Shown piece after piece: positions 45,000-58,086 of a stretch of DNA of 64,000 bases. The DNA is from Mangifera indica. Lineage: Eukaryota > Streptophyta > Magnoliopsida > Sapindales > Anacardiaceae. The notes under the pieces were generated by a model that made no database searches, was not told the origin of the DNA, and was given only the letters and a program-made list of their open reading frames with translations. Each line of letters begins with the position of its first letter. The stretch's first letter is position 1. The stretch lies in the NCBI RefSeq assembly GCF_011075055.1, contig NC_058146.1, forward strand, positions 14,772,820 to 14,836,819, given 5' to 3'. The translations under genes and the position numbers were made by a program.

Positions 45000-45560
45000 C
45001 TAAATAGTTCAACCAAGTAATCCATCAACCACATGCTTGAGAAGTTGCCTCATGGTAAACTACAAATTGAATATCTATGGTTGATGCTATGACTAATGAT
45101 GACTTAGTGCTTTTCCAAATATGGTCCATTCAGCGAGTATAATACTATATCCAAAAATAAACTTCAGCTTATCTTTACAACCACCAAAATCATAGTGTTT
45201 TGCAAGCATCTCATTATCTCTTAAACCACAACCTAATAATCAAAACTTGGATTTAAGAGGTATAAATTGAGAACCTTAAATGCAAAAGTTACTTATGCAT
45301 TCATCAAGCTTTAAATAGCACCATCATAAGAGACATTTCACAATGATTCCCTTTCAACCTCATTCTTTCCTCAATGTTTGATGTCGAGCTTATCTCATTT
45401 CACTATAAGAACATCGTTTGCCCTATAATTCTTCATGTTGAGCTTTTTAAGCACACGTTTCAAGTATGCATTTGAGATAAGCCGCTAAGTCTACGAGTCC
45501 TTTACTAATGGATCTCAATATCGAGAAGAAATGATGTATCTTCAAGATCCTTCATATTAT
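45000..45560 (-). pseudogene. Old copia: RT and RNase H remnants
   Basis: Near 45.5 kb the minus strand reads LKDLEDTSFLLDIEI, like the LGxxxYxLGIEI segment of copia RT, followed by RRLSGLSQMHT. Near 45.05 kb HEATSQACG.WITWLN resembles the copia RNase H EA(T/I)SQAxWLRN segment. Stops are frequent. Confidence 0.6.
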
Positions 45561-46939
45561 AAAGCTTAGATAAAATTGATTTAATCTTATAGAATAAATT
45601 CATATCACTACTATCAATATATTGAACCATACCATAAAGACAAATTTGCCCCCACTGATCTTCATATTCTTATATTGGTCTAATTTATTCTTTATAAGGT
45701 CATGAGACATGCATTTTATTAAAATTAAAACACCATTGTCAAGAAGTTTATTTCAACCATAGATAGACTTCTTAAGATCACATACTAAAAGCTCATGTAG
45801 ACTCATTTACTAAGGCTTTCATTCATAAAGACAATTTTGACATTCATGTTTTATAGCTCTAATCTAAATGAGCTTCCAATGTCATAGAGTCTTATACTTT
45901 ATTGTCAATTATAGACTTTATCTTTTCTCATGACTTTAAAACTACCTTTCAAACTGATAATTCATAAAGTCTTATAAACAATAGTTTGACTAATAACAAA
46001 ATCATTTTTACTAAGATACACAAAACAATACTTAGTGACAACCAATCATCCATATATAGTAGATTTTTTTCATCAAGGTTTCCACAACTATGTCAATTGC
46101 ATTTGACTTATCTACTATAAGATTAGTTATCATTCTTTAGTAGGAACATCCTCTGAGGTGATCCTAGATTCCATAAGTCTTTATTTTAGCCACAACACCT
46201 TCATACTTTATAAGCATTTTAAGAATTAGAAAAATCTAGGGTTAGTTCTTTGAAAATGGAAAAGTATCACTTTTGAAAGTCTCAAAGCCCAAGACCTTTT
46301 TCCATATTGGAGTTAATCACTTTAGTACCTTAATTTGGGGTAATAAATTCCTTTCTTTAAAATGCTCCAAAACTTTGAAGAAATCTTCGGCATAAATTTA
46401 CTAGGAAATTCATTTAGAACATACTATGTCTTTTTGTCTACTTTACCCCAAAGATACTCAGTCATGATTGCTTCTCATCATGGCTTTAAAATTATGACTA
46501 AGTTTTACAGTTGCGTCATTTTGGAATCCCAAAATCTTGGCAAAATATCCATTACGCAAATATTAATAACTTTAATGTTCACATAATTTCCAACCTAAAT
46601 GTGGACCCCCACTTACCTAGCCTTTATCTATTGACCAATTTCACATCCAAAACCCTTAACCTTATTTGGGCAATCAAAACTAGTACTTCTTATAGTTGTT
46701 CTTCTTTTATAATCAGACATCATTTGAATAACCAAGCCTACCATTAAAACTTCTTCACTTTATGCTTCTCTTATTCAAGAACATTTAGGAATTAGATTAA
46801 TAATATCTTATATCTGATTATAAACCATTACTTACCTTGATTTGACTGAAGTCAAAAGAAGATCTTATGGTGCATTTTAAACTTTAACATATACTCACCA
46901 ATCTTTGACTCCTTCAAGGCTATCATACCTTATCTAGGT

Positions 46940-47270
46940 CATATAACTCATTAAACTAATAATTCCAATATTATTTTCAAGTGTTTGGCTAATCTTATTG
47001 ACAACCTTCTTAACACTTCTAATGAAGTGTTAAGGTAAACTTCTAATGAAGTAATCAACAAAAGATTCTTTATTACAAACAACCTTAATTTGATGGAATT
47101 CTTCCACTCAACATAGAAATCTTTTAATTTGAATGAGTTATTATCTTGGCCTTGGGTGGTTTACCAATTTGATGAGCCAAAACTATAACTTTAATTAGTA
47201 GTGCAAATTCAATATCTTATCTCTAACTCTTTGAAGTTAGAGTCAGTCAGGACCTCAATTGTAACATTAT
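46940..47270 (-). pseudogene. Old copia: Gag remnant
   Basis: Minus-strand pieces LTDSNFKELEIRY and DFYVEWKNSIKLRLFVIKN resemble the LxGxNFxxWKRxI and WxxSNRLSLMxIK parts of copia Gag. It is heavily mutated. Confidence 0.4.
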
Positions 47271-47339
47271 TATTATTGATCACAATGATGGATTTTATAA
47301 AAGATGGGATGCAATAAATAATAATGCCACAATAAATAG

Positions 47340-47870
47340 CTTAAAACCTTATACACTATTATCCACGAAGGTTATAGTCATATCATCATATAATCACCTT
47401 TGGGAAGAGAATATGACATGCAATTAGGGCCCTCAAGTATAAGGTTACTAATAAAAATAACAAACAAGTTTTAGAAAGTCTATCACCTTTGGGTAAATAA
47501 ACCTTTTAGGTTACTGCTCCCTTTCACACCAATAGAAAAAACATATATCAATTGAAAAATTATAACCATCTTTAAGTGAATTGAAATTTTCATGTCAATG
47601 TTATTCCACAATCACCTTATGCAACCATCAATTTTTACACACATAATAACCACCTTTGGACAAGAAATTATATGTATCAAATTGAAGAATGTCTCTTTTA
47701 CTGAATGTAAAAATATTGCAAGCTTCAATAAATACACCACTTTGGTGATTAAACATTTTAAAAACTTACAATGATTCAACTGAGACTAAATAATAGTACT
47801 AAAATTAAGATTTTATGAGATATAACATTGAATTATCTCTGACAATCTTATTTAGGTATTGCAACATATA
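47340..47870. repeat. Leader repeat, copy 1 (partner of 49173-49645)
   Basis: Shares order and words with 49173-49645, such as gcaagcttcaataaatacac / gtaagcctcaataatttac, ccactttggtgatta and atctctgacaat / gtctctaacaat. The duplication lies in the leader region of the old copia element. Confidence 0.6.
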
Positions 47871-49172
47871 TGTATTAGACGATAATCAAAGTAACTTTGA
47901 AACCGTATATGTTGCCTATGGTTAATAAGGGCACAAGTCAACTAAGTAATATAGAAAGATATTGGTCCCACAGGGATTGATTGTTAAGTACTAGTTTGTT
48001 TTGTAATTTGAATTAGCTAGATAGACCAAATATTTAATCCAGAAAATTAAAATAAAAGCAATAATTGAATTAAAATCAATGAAAAAATTGATTAAATTAG
48101 AAAATTAAAGAACTAATTATCAAGCACACTTGTTTGGGATTTAAGATTTCACTATGAATCATTTGTAATTGCTACCAAATTAGATCTAAAGTAATAAATT
48201 AATGAGAACTTGATGGGTAATCATCTTAAATTACTTAATTCTTCTTTTAAAGTTGATTAAGTGTGTAAAGATTAAGAAATTACTTACTTTCATGGTCAAG
48301 TATTAATCAAAACCTATTAAAAACCTTTATGATAATCACAAAATCCATAAGGAACCTAAATTTATTTCTAAATAAAAATTTGAAATTTAGAAATTGCATC
48401 AACTAATTCATTATCCATCTTTCAATGGTATAAAATCAATCTACAAACAGACTAGATGTTGGGCCCAAAATATCAAGTAAGAAATAAGCTCACAATCACT
48501 AAATCAAAGCTTCATCAACAATTACAAAGATTCATAGATCCATCATAAACCCTAGGTAAGAAATTTAGCTACTCATATCCATCACAATAAATCCACAAAA
48601 ATCAATTATGGAAAGATTCATCATGTTCAAAATATAGAAGAAACAACTATCAAGAAGAAAAAGGTTAGAGAAAACTCTTAGGTCTTTAAGCTTGATAGAC
48701 CAGATCCTCTTTAACTTGATCCTTAAGCTTAAATCTTGAATCTTCCTCTTAGATCTTGTGGTTTTTCCTTTGAAATTTCCTTTTTTAGGTGCTCCTATTG
48801 TCCTTCCCCTGTTCTTACTTGTAAAAAGATGTATTTTTCTTTTTATAGTACCAGCCAACTTAGCCCTAATTTGTTTCTTGCATTTTTTTTAATTTTCGTC
48901 ATCAATTATGGGCATAATTGAGTCGATTATAGCTATAATTGTTTTCTACATCACTTTTAACAATCCATGCCCTTTTCTCATTTCAATCATTTAATGTTTG
49001 TCTCAATCAACCCCAAACCTTACCAAATCACCTAAAAATATTATTCAAAGTGTCAAATAAGATTAAACCTTAAAAAAGAACTAGAATTAAGAAAATTAAT
49101 CAAAATAAACCAAAATTTGCCTAAAATGAACTAAATAAAAGCTATAAATCTGTGTATAAAATACACATATCA
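47871..49172 (-). mobile_element. Probable solo LTR inside the old copia
   Basis: It separates the two leader-repeat copies. On the minus strand it begins TGATATGTGTATTTTATACA and ends near CTAATACA, and contains the block ggtcccacagggattg near 47973, which is frequent in some plant LTRs. The open frame 48565-48858 within it has no recognised domain. The flanks atata and ataag match only partly, so the ends are approximate. Confidence 0.45.
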
Positions 49173-49645
49173 ATAAGCCACACCTTATAAGGATTCCTAG
49201 TACATTATCATTCCATGACCTTTAAATAAAATAAATGGCATGCTATTAGGACCCTAGACACATGGTTAAAGCCTTATGAGGACCTTCAGAACATATGATT
49301 TTCGAAAGAAATATCACATTTAGATAAATAAAACTTTTTAGACCATTTTTCCTCCTCTATCTAATATGAAAGCATATGTCAATTGAATAAACCCAACCAT
49401 ATTTGGGTGTATTGAGTTCTTTATGACTAGTGCATTTCAAAAATTAACTTTATGCATTAAAAACTAAATAATATATTATTACCAAAATGAAAGTTTTGTA
49501 AGCCTCAATAATTTACCACTTTGGTGATTAACATCATGAAAACTCACAAAAATATTCCAATAATACTAAATTTTATTACCTTTTATAAGATTTCATGAGA
49601 CATGATATCTTATTGTCTCTAACAATTTTCCTTAAACTGTTGCAT
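49173..49645. repeat. Leader repeat, copy 2 (partner of 47340-47870)
   Basis: See partner; about two-thirds identical by eye. Confidence 0.55.
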
Positions 49646-49739
49646 CTAACTAGGTTAACAATAATTTTAACCTAATGTGGTGACTTAATCACACACGAGA
49701 GAGTTGATATTATGTTTAAACTTATCACTCCTAAAGAGA

Positions 49740-50520
49740 AGAGCACTTTATGCCACAATACTTAACATAAAATTCAATTCACCTTCAATTGGAGACCTAT
49801 AAGTGCCTATATGTCACCCTAAGCCATTCATGTGCTACTATAAGTTCTTTATGCACTTCATGGGTTAATGTTGCCTTTCACATGCTATTAAACATTATCA
49901 CATGTCGTCAACAAGCTTAATGCACTATCTTAGACTCTTAACTTTTTTGCCTTTGCATACACCTTAGAAAAACATTCACGTCCACTCACGTGCCCTAGGA
50001 AATTTTTAAAAACTTTATCACATGTACTCATAAGACATTCACACACAATATGTCCAATTGATCCTTTATGTATGCACACACACCTACTAAGAACTAATTA
50101 CACATAATTACATGTAGCCATGCAATAAAATTCACTATTTACATGCATTGACATACTTTTAAAAGACCCTACAGGTTACTTCTACACATTATAAGCTTGC
50201 ACGCACCTTTAAGGACAACCAATACATTGATAGAACCCTTTCATATGCCTCCAAAAGGATACATGTGTTAGAACGTGCCACCAATACCCTAAACATTCTA
50301 TCATGTGCTTTCAAGAACTTCCATGCATTGGCACGTGCCCTCATAATCTCTTCATGTGCTTGCACACACTTCTATAATTATCTCACTGGCCTTCACAATA
50401 ATGCACGTGCCCTAACCTATTACCATGTGCCATCATAGGCACCATTCTTTATAGACACACTCACACCTGTGTGACATGATGTTCTCTACTTTTCATATGC
50501 GTGTCCACATGCCTCATCTT
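49740..50520. repeat. Dispersed degenerate repeats with catgtgc / cacgtgccct words
   Basis: Words of the type gcacgtgccctNN and catgtgctNNcaNNNactt recur every 30-70 bp. CACGTG palindromes occur at 49987, 50332 and 50404. It lies in the leader of the old copia element. Confidence 0.5.
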
Positions 50521-51289
50521 TTGGGTCAATTTGGCTTAATGCTTTAGGCCAATTTTTGCTTGAAAGATCTCTATGACCCAATTTTACTTTGATCAAGTTG
50601 TGCAATATTCGTTTGCGTTGATGGGTCAGTTCATCGAGTATTCCCAACCTGTTATTAACCTATCCTATTGAAACCCTAATTTGACATTCCGACAATGATT
50701 CTGCTTGGTTTTAGCAATGATATTTAATCTTGGATAACATAGAAGTTTCAGACCGTGCCTTGTCAACTCCTACAGTGTCAAAGAAAAGCAAAGTAAGGCA
50801 ACCATACTAGATTGGCAATTGTGAGTTATCTACCAGATCCCATTGTTGATTAGTAGTTTCGATTAAAGGAGAAGTGGTGTGATGACGTGACTCACACTAG
50901 AGGAGGTTCAGTTGCCTCTGATTTCACTAAAAATTGTGGTTGAATGGTAGCTCTATAGGACACTTTTTTTTTTTTAATTTTAAACCCTAATTTTGAATTT
51001 TAAACTTTAATAGGATTTCAATTAAACCCTGTTGTTGAAAATTTCAAACTGTAATTCCTATAATTTCAACATATTTGATCTTAATTCTAGGGTTTGATTT
51101 CTCAATTGAAAACTCTAAGTTAGAAATTAACTTTCAAACCCTAATGGAAATGAACCCTAATTTGAATTTTCAATCAAACCTTAGTTTCAAAAAATTTTAT
51201 TTCAATTCTGAAATTCTAAAACCCTAATTCAGAATGAACAAAAACTTATTTCAATTCTAAAATTCAAATTTTATAACTTAATGTGTACT

Positions 51290-51301
51290 GTTTTGATACC
51301 A
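51290..51301 (-). promoter_or_regulatory. Old copia: degenerate primer-binding site
   Basis: The minus strand reads TGGTATCAAAAC, two bases different from the tRNA-iMet complement, two bases away from the LTR. Confidence 0.6.
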
Positions 51302-51303
51302 CA

Positions 51304-51795
51304 TGTAAAACTTATTATGCACAAACAAACATAAAATCATGCAATTATAATTCATAAGATCAATACATAGATTATAAAACATTAAATTAAACTTTAGGGT
51401 TTTAGGAATACCTAGATCGTTATGCAAATTAAATTCATACAGTTACTTAAATTACCTGTCGAGATGACCTCTCGAAACAATTTGGTCTTTTACTCTAAAA
51501 ACCTCCCTAAACGTCAATTTTGCATAAATAAGCTATATTGCAACCATACTACATTAGGTTTTGGAGCAAAGACATAGTCAATTTATAGTTGATTAATTGA
51601 CCCCCTATCAAGGTCTAATAATCCTCAAGACCCACACTTTTTATGTCCACCTAGATCATAACTTTTAGGTGTATTAGATTTATCATTATTGATCGCTTAA
51701 GCTCATCTATAAACTGGCATTGAACTATTCAATTATCTGGTTTTATTAAATTAAAACCATAATTAATATTAGTCCACATTAGAAAATTTCTAACA
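51304..51795 (-). repeat. Old copia 5' LTR
   Basis: 492 bp, starts TGTAAAACTTATT and ends AAATTTCTAACA on the plus strand. Confidence 0.65.
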
Positions 51796-52371
51796 CGAAC
51801 AAATATTCTACATTGCTAATAGGTTTAGCTTAAAGGACTATTCTACCACACAGTCTATAGTCATACTTATTCTATTATAATTAATAATTATTCTATAACA
51901 TGATATGATACATCTAGAAAAATATACATATCTTGAGTGTATCATATGACATAATACATATTTTATGATATAATACTTATTACCGATAGAAATTGATATA
52001 TCTTTTTAGAGAAGTGATGATATGATAGGGATATATTTTGTAAATTTTAGAATTTAAAGAGGTGTTTATGATATTTTTAAAATGATGATACATCAAATAA
52101 ATTTTGTTAAAGTTATATCTTGCGAAATAATAGAATACATAGTATACAATGTAAAAAATTAGGTTTTTAATACACAATTCAACTATTATATCTTAACCAA
52201 ATGAATTTTCATAAATTTCTTATATCTCTCTCTCTTTTTTTTAATAACAAAAACCTATATATTAAAATTATATATCAAGTATTTCCTTAATTTCATTTGT
52301 AAGTTTTAATTGTCTTTAAAATTACATTTTGCCCTCTAGTTAGTTTTTTAAATTTTATTTAAAAAGATTAA
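51796..52371. other. AT-rich DNA, nothing recognised
   Basis: Very AT-rich sequence with no domain or repeat I can name. If the old copia split the NBS-LRR gene, its upstream part should begin here, but I cannot read LRR sequence. Confidence 0.4.
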
Positions 52372-53047
52372 GTCCAAATGACTATTCCCACCCAGGTTTG
52401 ATCAAATGACAATTCTATCTTTTAAGTTTTAAAAAGTCAATTTCTCATAAAGCTAATCGTTAATTTTAACAGTTAAAAAATAATTATATCATTTTATTTA
52501 AATATTATAATATGGGTATAATTAACTTTTTTTTTGTCTTCAAAGGTTTAAAATATTACAATAAAACCCCTATTAAACTGAACTATGAAAAATATTATGG
52601 GAAGTAAATGTTATTTTTAAAACTTACTAGAGGCAATGGATATTTTCCCATATCTTGTTTGGAAAATTGTCATTTTCGCTCATATATTTGAATATAAAAG
52701 AATAGATCCAATAATTATGATATGACATTTACACTTTTAATTTAATGCATTTTTGGAAGTTCTTTAGGATGTAACTATCATTTTTAAAACTACTGAATGG
52801 TATATTAATATTCTTAAATTTTAAGAAAAAACCCTAAACTATTTTAATTTCCAAAACTCTTGAAAATTTCATTAATGCCCCTAACATTTTCAACAATTAT
52901 TTTGACCTCAAACATACAATTATACAACATTGGCATCCATATTTATACTTGCTAAATTTTTTTATTATTTTTAATTGAAGTTAATATAAATTAAGGGTGG
53001 GAAATAGTCATTTCATCAAACCTTGGGTGGGACATAGTCATTTGGCC
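52372..53047. mobile_element. MITE family GGCC, copy F
   Basis: Left end gtccaaatgactattcccac, right end gggacatagtcatttggcc. The flanks aaagattaa and aaaaattaa match at 8 of 9. The interior (ataaaacccctattaaactg) defines, with copies E and G, a second sub-family. Confidence 0.85.
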
Positions 53048-53595
53048 AAAAATTAATGCATATAGATGAGATAAAACACAAAAGTGAAGCTAATAATTGA
53101 AGTGGGGAATTATGTTTCACCTTTCTAGTTCTATTGATAAATGTCTTATCAATAAAGGTATTTACACTCAATTTTAAGTATGTAATTGAGTATTAAAATA
53201 GTGTGTTATCATGTGATTGAGTGATTTTAATTTAAAGATAAAATGACACTCTATTATATAATAACATATTATATAAATATTTAATTATGTACTCAAAACT
53301 GGATTTACAATACATAATATTACTTAATGGGTTACATGATAGTTATCCAAGCATGGCTTTAACATTCAAATTGGCCTACCCACAACATTATTAAACCCAA
53401 CAACAAATCAGGAACAAAATAACACCAATTATGTCATTCAATAAATTGAGTCACTAGAAAAGGAATTTGTTAATCATAATGTCTATCCAATAAAATTAAC
53501 AATTGGATTGAAATAAAGATTCGATTACAATGCATTTATAGAAGTTATATATGATGTCTTTTTTATACATTATTGTTTGAATGTAATAATTTATT
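53048..53595. other. AT-rich spacer
   Basis: No gene seen. A word pair gtatttaattatgtactcaaa / attttaagtatgtaattgag around 53.17-53.30 kb forms a loose inverted repeat like others scattered through the window. Confidence 0.4.
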
Positions 53596-54396
53596 GGCTA
53601 AATGACAATTGCCCACCCAAGGTTTGATGAAAAGACGTGCTCACCCTTTAAGTTTGAAGATACAATTTTTTCTCCCATCTCTCAAAATTTGCTGTTAGTC
53701 TTAACAATTAAATAGTATTTATGTCATTTTTTAAAATATTATAATAGAAGTGTAATTAACTTAATTGTGTCCTCAAGGTTTAAGATATACAATAAAACCC
53801 TTGTCAGATTGAATTGTTAATCATATAATGAGGTGTAAATGTCATTGATTAAAACTTATTAGGGCAAATGAGTATTTCCTCTATCTTGTTTCAAAAATTA
53901 TTATATTCATCCTCAAATATTTTAAAAATATATTTTTTTCCAAATAATTTGTAACATAATATTTACACTCTAATTTTTCTGCATTCTATTCAATTCAATG
54001 TGATTGTAACTGTTATTTTTAAAACTATTGAGAGACATAATATAATTTTAAAATTTTGAAAACACCTCCAAACTTTGTCTTAATTTCCAAAACCTCAAAA
54101 AGAAAATATTAACACCCTTATATAATATTTTTAAAAATTATAATTTACCTAAATATACGATTATACATCATATACACTCTTATCAATACTTTCACTTATA
54201 ATTTTTTTTATTATTTTTAATTGAAATTAATATAAATTAGGCGTATAAAAAACATATAATATAATTTTAGGGGCAAACTATAATTAGTTTGATATTTTTG
54301 CTTTTTAATAAATTATATATGTGATAATTTTTTCAAATTTAAAAGGTAAAAATGATCATTTCATCAAACGGTAAGTGGGAAAATTGTCATTTGGCC
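53596..54396. mobile_element. MITE family GGCC, copy G
   Basis: Left end ggctaaatgacaattgccca followed by cccaaggtttgatgaaaag; right end ggaaaattgtcatttggcc. The interior matches copies E and F. The flanking 9-mers are no longer similar. Confidence 0.78.
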
Positions 54397-54563
54397 TTAA
54401 AATTAATAGAGATGGTCTATCTAAAGGAAATTCAATTCCTGTAATAATCAGTTAATTTTTTTTATTTATTATGTAAATTCATTGTTTATCATCATTGATA
54501 TTATCAATCTATAATAAAAATTTATTGTTGACATAAAATCAATAATTTACGTGAGGAATGTAT

Positions 54564-55210
54564 GGCCAAATGACTATGCACCACCCAAGGTTTGATGGAA
54601 CGGCCATTCTCACTCTTTAAGTTTAAAAAAAAATCAAATTCACATATGTTATCTACCCTTATTAGTTAATATATTTGGTTTTCTTAAAAAATAACTATTT
54701 ACCCTTTTATGGAAATTAAAAAATTGTCATTGATATTTAATAGAAATGTCAAATTACCAGTAAAATTTTGTCAAATTACAAATTTATCACTTAAACTCTC
54801 AAAAATATCAAAATTCTAGCTAATTTTAAATTTAGTATTTTGGTCAATTCTTTAGGGATGCAATCCTTTTTAAAACTATTGAGGGACATATTGAAATTTA
54901 AAAGCATCCCTAACTTTTTTTAAATTTCCAAAAACCTCAACACCAATACCTCTAACATATTAAAAAATTATAATTCACCCCAAATTTTTAAAAAGTGAAA
55001 ATTGAAAAATTAAGGGGCAAAAGAAAAATAATAAATAATAAATAAAGAATAAGAGAAAATAACAAATATATACATAATAATCTTCTTGCCCTTTCACTTA
55101 ATGAAATTCATTAATGTAAGTAGATAATAGATAAAAATATGATTTTTTAAAACTTAAAATATTAGAATTTGCCATTTCGGTAAACCTTAGTGGAAAATAG
55201 TCTTTTGAGC
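54564..55210. mobile_element. MITE family GGCC, copy H
   Basis: Left end ggccaaatgactatgcacca then aaggtttgatggaacg; right end gtggaaaatagtcttttgagc. The flanks ggaatgtat and ataatgtaa share a core aatgta. Confidence 0.78.
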
Positions 55211-55237
55211 ATAATGTAATAATGTATTACTTACAAA

Positions 55238-55264
55238 AATAATAATAATAATAATAATAATAAT
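55238..55264. repeat. (AAT)n microsatellite
   Basis: Nine uninterrupted AAT units. Confidence 0.9.
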
Positions 55265-55735
55265 GCATTTGTGTAGAATGGGCTAATTCAGTAAATATAA
55301 AACACTAAGAACCGACTAGCAACAACGTGGTGAGGGTCACAGAATTTGACACTTCAAATGGAAACAAGAAATTGACAATTAGTCAACTTATGAAATCCCT
55401 CAAATTAAAAAGGTAGAAAGAAAGAGAAAAAGTGAGCGATAATTTTTATGCAAATTGTTATTTATTTATGTACTTTAATTTGAAATTGATGAAATAATAA
55501 CTTTTTCTTCCTTGTGGAGGGCAAAACTTTTAAGCTTTTTTCCCGCAACATGATTCTGTCTATACAAAGTAATTTATTTGCATTGAGAATATTACTGTTA
55601 TATGGTCAAAACTTTCTAATAAATTCATGAGTACATCATTTATATCCGTTGTAAATACCGTAATCAACCCTGACATTATATGGTAATTTCCATTTGTCTT
55701 GAAATTACTCTCCTTAATTTTAACAATTATAATTA

Positions 55736-56214
55736 GGGGACGTTTGGTTTGTGTAATGTTTTATTACTAAAATAGAAAGATTACCTTAAAGATAGATTAC
55801 TTAAAAGATTACTGGATATAAATGATTACTATGTTTGATAAAATTTGATAAGTATAAATAATTATTGTGTTTGGTTAAAGGTAATAAAAGATTACTAATA
55901 AATTATTTTACTTAAATGCCCTTGAATATAATTATTTTTAAATATTTTTATATTATTTGTCATATTAATTAAAAATAAATTTATTTTTGTCTCAAAAAAT
56001 TAATAAATACTAATATAATTATAATAAAACCAAGATTACCTTAGTAATATTTAAATACCTAAGATGAAGGTGGTAATCAGATTATCACCTATATTACCTG
56101 CCACGTCAGCATTGGTAATAGAAAATTACTGTAATATTTTATTACTGATAAACCAAACAAGGGAATAAAAGATATATTACCAAGGTAATCTTTAAAATCA
56201 TAACCAAATGCCCC
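55736..56214. mobile_element. PIF/Harbinger-type (Tourist-like) MITE
   Basis: The ends ggggacgtttggttt and the complement of ggggcatttggttatg are inverted repeats, and both flanks are TTA (55733-55735 and 56215-56217), the 3-bp target preferred by PIF/Harbinger. Length 479 bp, no ORF. Internal attactaaaata and ggtaatct words pair between the arms. Confidence 0.85.
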
Positions 56215-56427
56215 TTAAAATATAATTTATTTCCTACCACTTTGAGATCATGACAATTATCAGTGACTAGACATGAGTATACACGAACAGGTCGAGGAGC
56301 TATTTTTCAGCTCGAGAAGACAAGTAAGGTGGAAAACGTTTTCTTCTAAAAGCTACAAACAAGAAATAATTATTAATACCCATCATAATTTCTCTATTCA
56401 ACCAGACATTAAATGATAGCTTCTTAT

Positions 56428-56490
56428 TATTTTGAAATGAATCTCCTTATTAAAATACAATTAATTTCCTACCACTTCGAGATCATGACA
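56428..56490. repeat. Duplicate of the MITE insertion site (related empty site)
   Basis: ttgaaatgaatctccttatt followed by aatttcctaccacttcgaga repeats the sequence that flanks the Harbinger MITE on both sides (55702-55735 and 56215-56253), but without the element. Confidence 0.65.
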
Positions 56491-57787
56491 ACATCAATCA
56501 AGCCACTAATCTCCACACTTTTAATAGCAATGGAATATGTAATCTTAACCTCTACTATTATAAATTCATATGACTGTGGACGTATGTGTTTGGTATTTCT
56601 AATTGAACCACGTTAAAACCGACCCTTTGCATTCTTGCATCGAATTTCACCAAAAGTTGGTGTACTCTTTGTTGGTGCACACTTTCACATCAACAACTAT
56701 TAAGTTCCACATAATAATAGAAATAATGTTATGATGTATGATGGTGTTTCTGAATTTTCGTTAAGTCTTAATCATAGTTTATAAAGTTATTGTCTTTTGA
56801 ATTTATCTTTTGACTAATCTGGGGCCCAACTTAGCTTTTCTAGGTGATTCTTTGTCTATCATTTCTGGTGTCAATTTAATCTCTAATTTAATTGCTTTTT
56901 TTTAATACTCTTTGATAGCCATAATTATGTTGGTTAAATCATTAATTAGTGGAATTTTTTTTAATCAAATAATCCAACACTAACCCATCTTTGCTTCCAT
57001 TTCTAGTTGCCTTTGTTCAATGTTGACATTCACCCATTTTAATTAAAATTTATAAATTTTGTTGTTTTTCCTTCTGAGCAATACTATATACATTCAATTT
57101 TAAATATTTAATTAAGTATCTGAATAGTATATTACTATATTATTTAATAATACTTTATAATTAATTTAAAATCACTCAATCTCATGATGACATATCATTT
57201 AAATACTAAATTAAATATTTACATAGTTTTATTATTTTGGGTTGAATACATAAATACATAAATAAATTATGGAGGAAGAAAAAAGGAAAGGCGAAAGATC
57301 ACCGGCACAAAGGAAGCAAATGTAGGTAAAGAGAAAGCATATTTAGTAAATTAAAAGGGGTGGCCTACATTAGGATTTTATATGTCCAAATTCAGATTGA
57401 TGTGTGTCAGCACGTAATTAAATAAAATTATAGGTGGTGTTTTTAAATAGAACTTTATTGACCTAGAAAAGTGAAAGTTAAGTCTAGGTTGAATGTTTCC
57501 CGTGTGATAATTGCAAGTTTTGAGTTCGTAATTAAGTATACAGATGATATATTGTTATGTAATAATTAAATAATTTTAAATTATATAATAATTAAGTAGT
57601 TTTGAATTAATAATAATATAATACCTAATCATATGATAACATATCATCTAGATAACTAATTAAGCCCTCAAAACTAAATACACATAATATTGCTCATTGT
57701 GTTATACCTATGATTATTCACTCTTCTCTAACATCAATTTATAGATACTCATTTCTACAACTTAAAACCCAATTGTTCACATCAACA
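56491..57787. other. AT-rich intergenic DNA
   Basis: No gene recognised. Contains several gtatttaattaagtat-type inverted words around 57.10-57.22 kb and 57.52-57.70 kb. Confidence 0.4.
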
Positions 57788-58086
57788 AAAAGGTGTAGAT
57801 TCGAGTCAAGCTAACTCAAAATCAAATCGATGTCTAGATCAAACAAGTCAAATGTAATTGGAGCTTTGGCTTGACTTGTTTGCCCCTCTAGAGACATTAT
57901 GTAGTCATCAACAACAGCAAACCCCTCAACAACATTGTCCACTTCTCCAATGATATTGTTCATCTCGTTAAAAGCCTTCTAGCAGTATTGTTTGTCAGCT
58001 TAAACGAACTCAAACTCAAACATTATAAATTTGAGTCGAGCTTTAGTTGATCCTTATTTGGACTTGTTTGGTTTGAAGCCACCCTT
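57788..58086. mobile_element. Small TIR element, 299 bp
   Basis: The left end aaaaggtgtagattcgagtc and the complement of the right end (aagggtggcttcaaacc) are imperfect inverted repeats. The flanks ACATCAACA (57779-57787) and ACATCGACT (58087-58095) match at 7 of 9. The arms consist of aactcaaactcaaa-type words; the central part (57.88-57.98 kb) is unique. Confidence 0.6.

Larger units (their letters stand above)
43368..51795 (-). mobile_element. Old, decayed Ty1/copia retrotransposon
   Basis: Related direct repeats at 43368-43805 and 51304-51795 (about 85% similar by eye; for example both have tattatgcac, aaacataaaatcatg, gttttggagcaaagac) are LTRs. A degenerate tRNA-Met primer site (51290-51301) flanks the right one, giving minus orientation. 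Gag-, RT- and RNase-H-like remnants occur in that order. Later insertions are a GGCC MITE (44155-44920) and a solo LTR (about 47871-49172). The flanks aaaac and cgaac match at only 3 of 5. Confidence 0.7.

Noticed and set aside
48565..48858. 97-codon minus-strand ORF rich in Lys/Arg
   Set aside because: Lies inside a solo-LTR-like block, low complexity, no motif.
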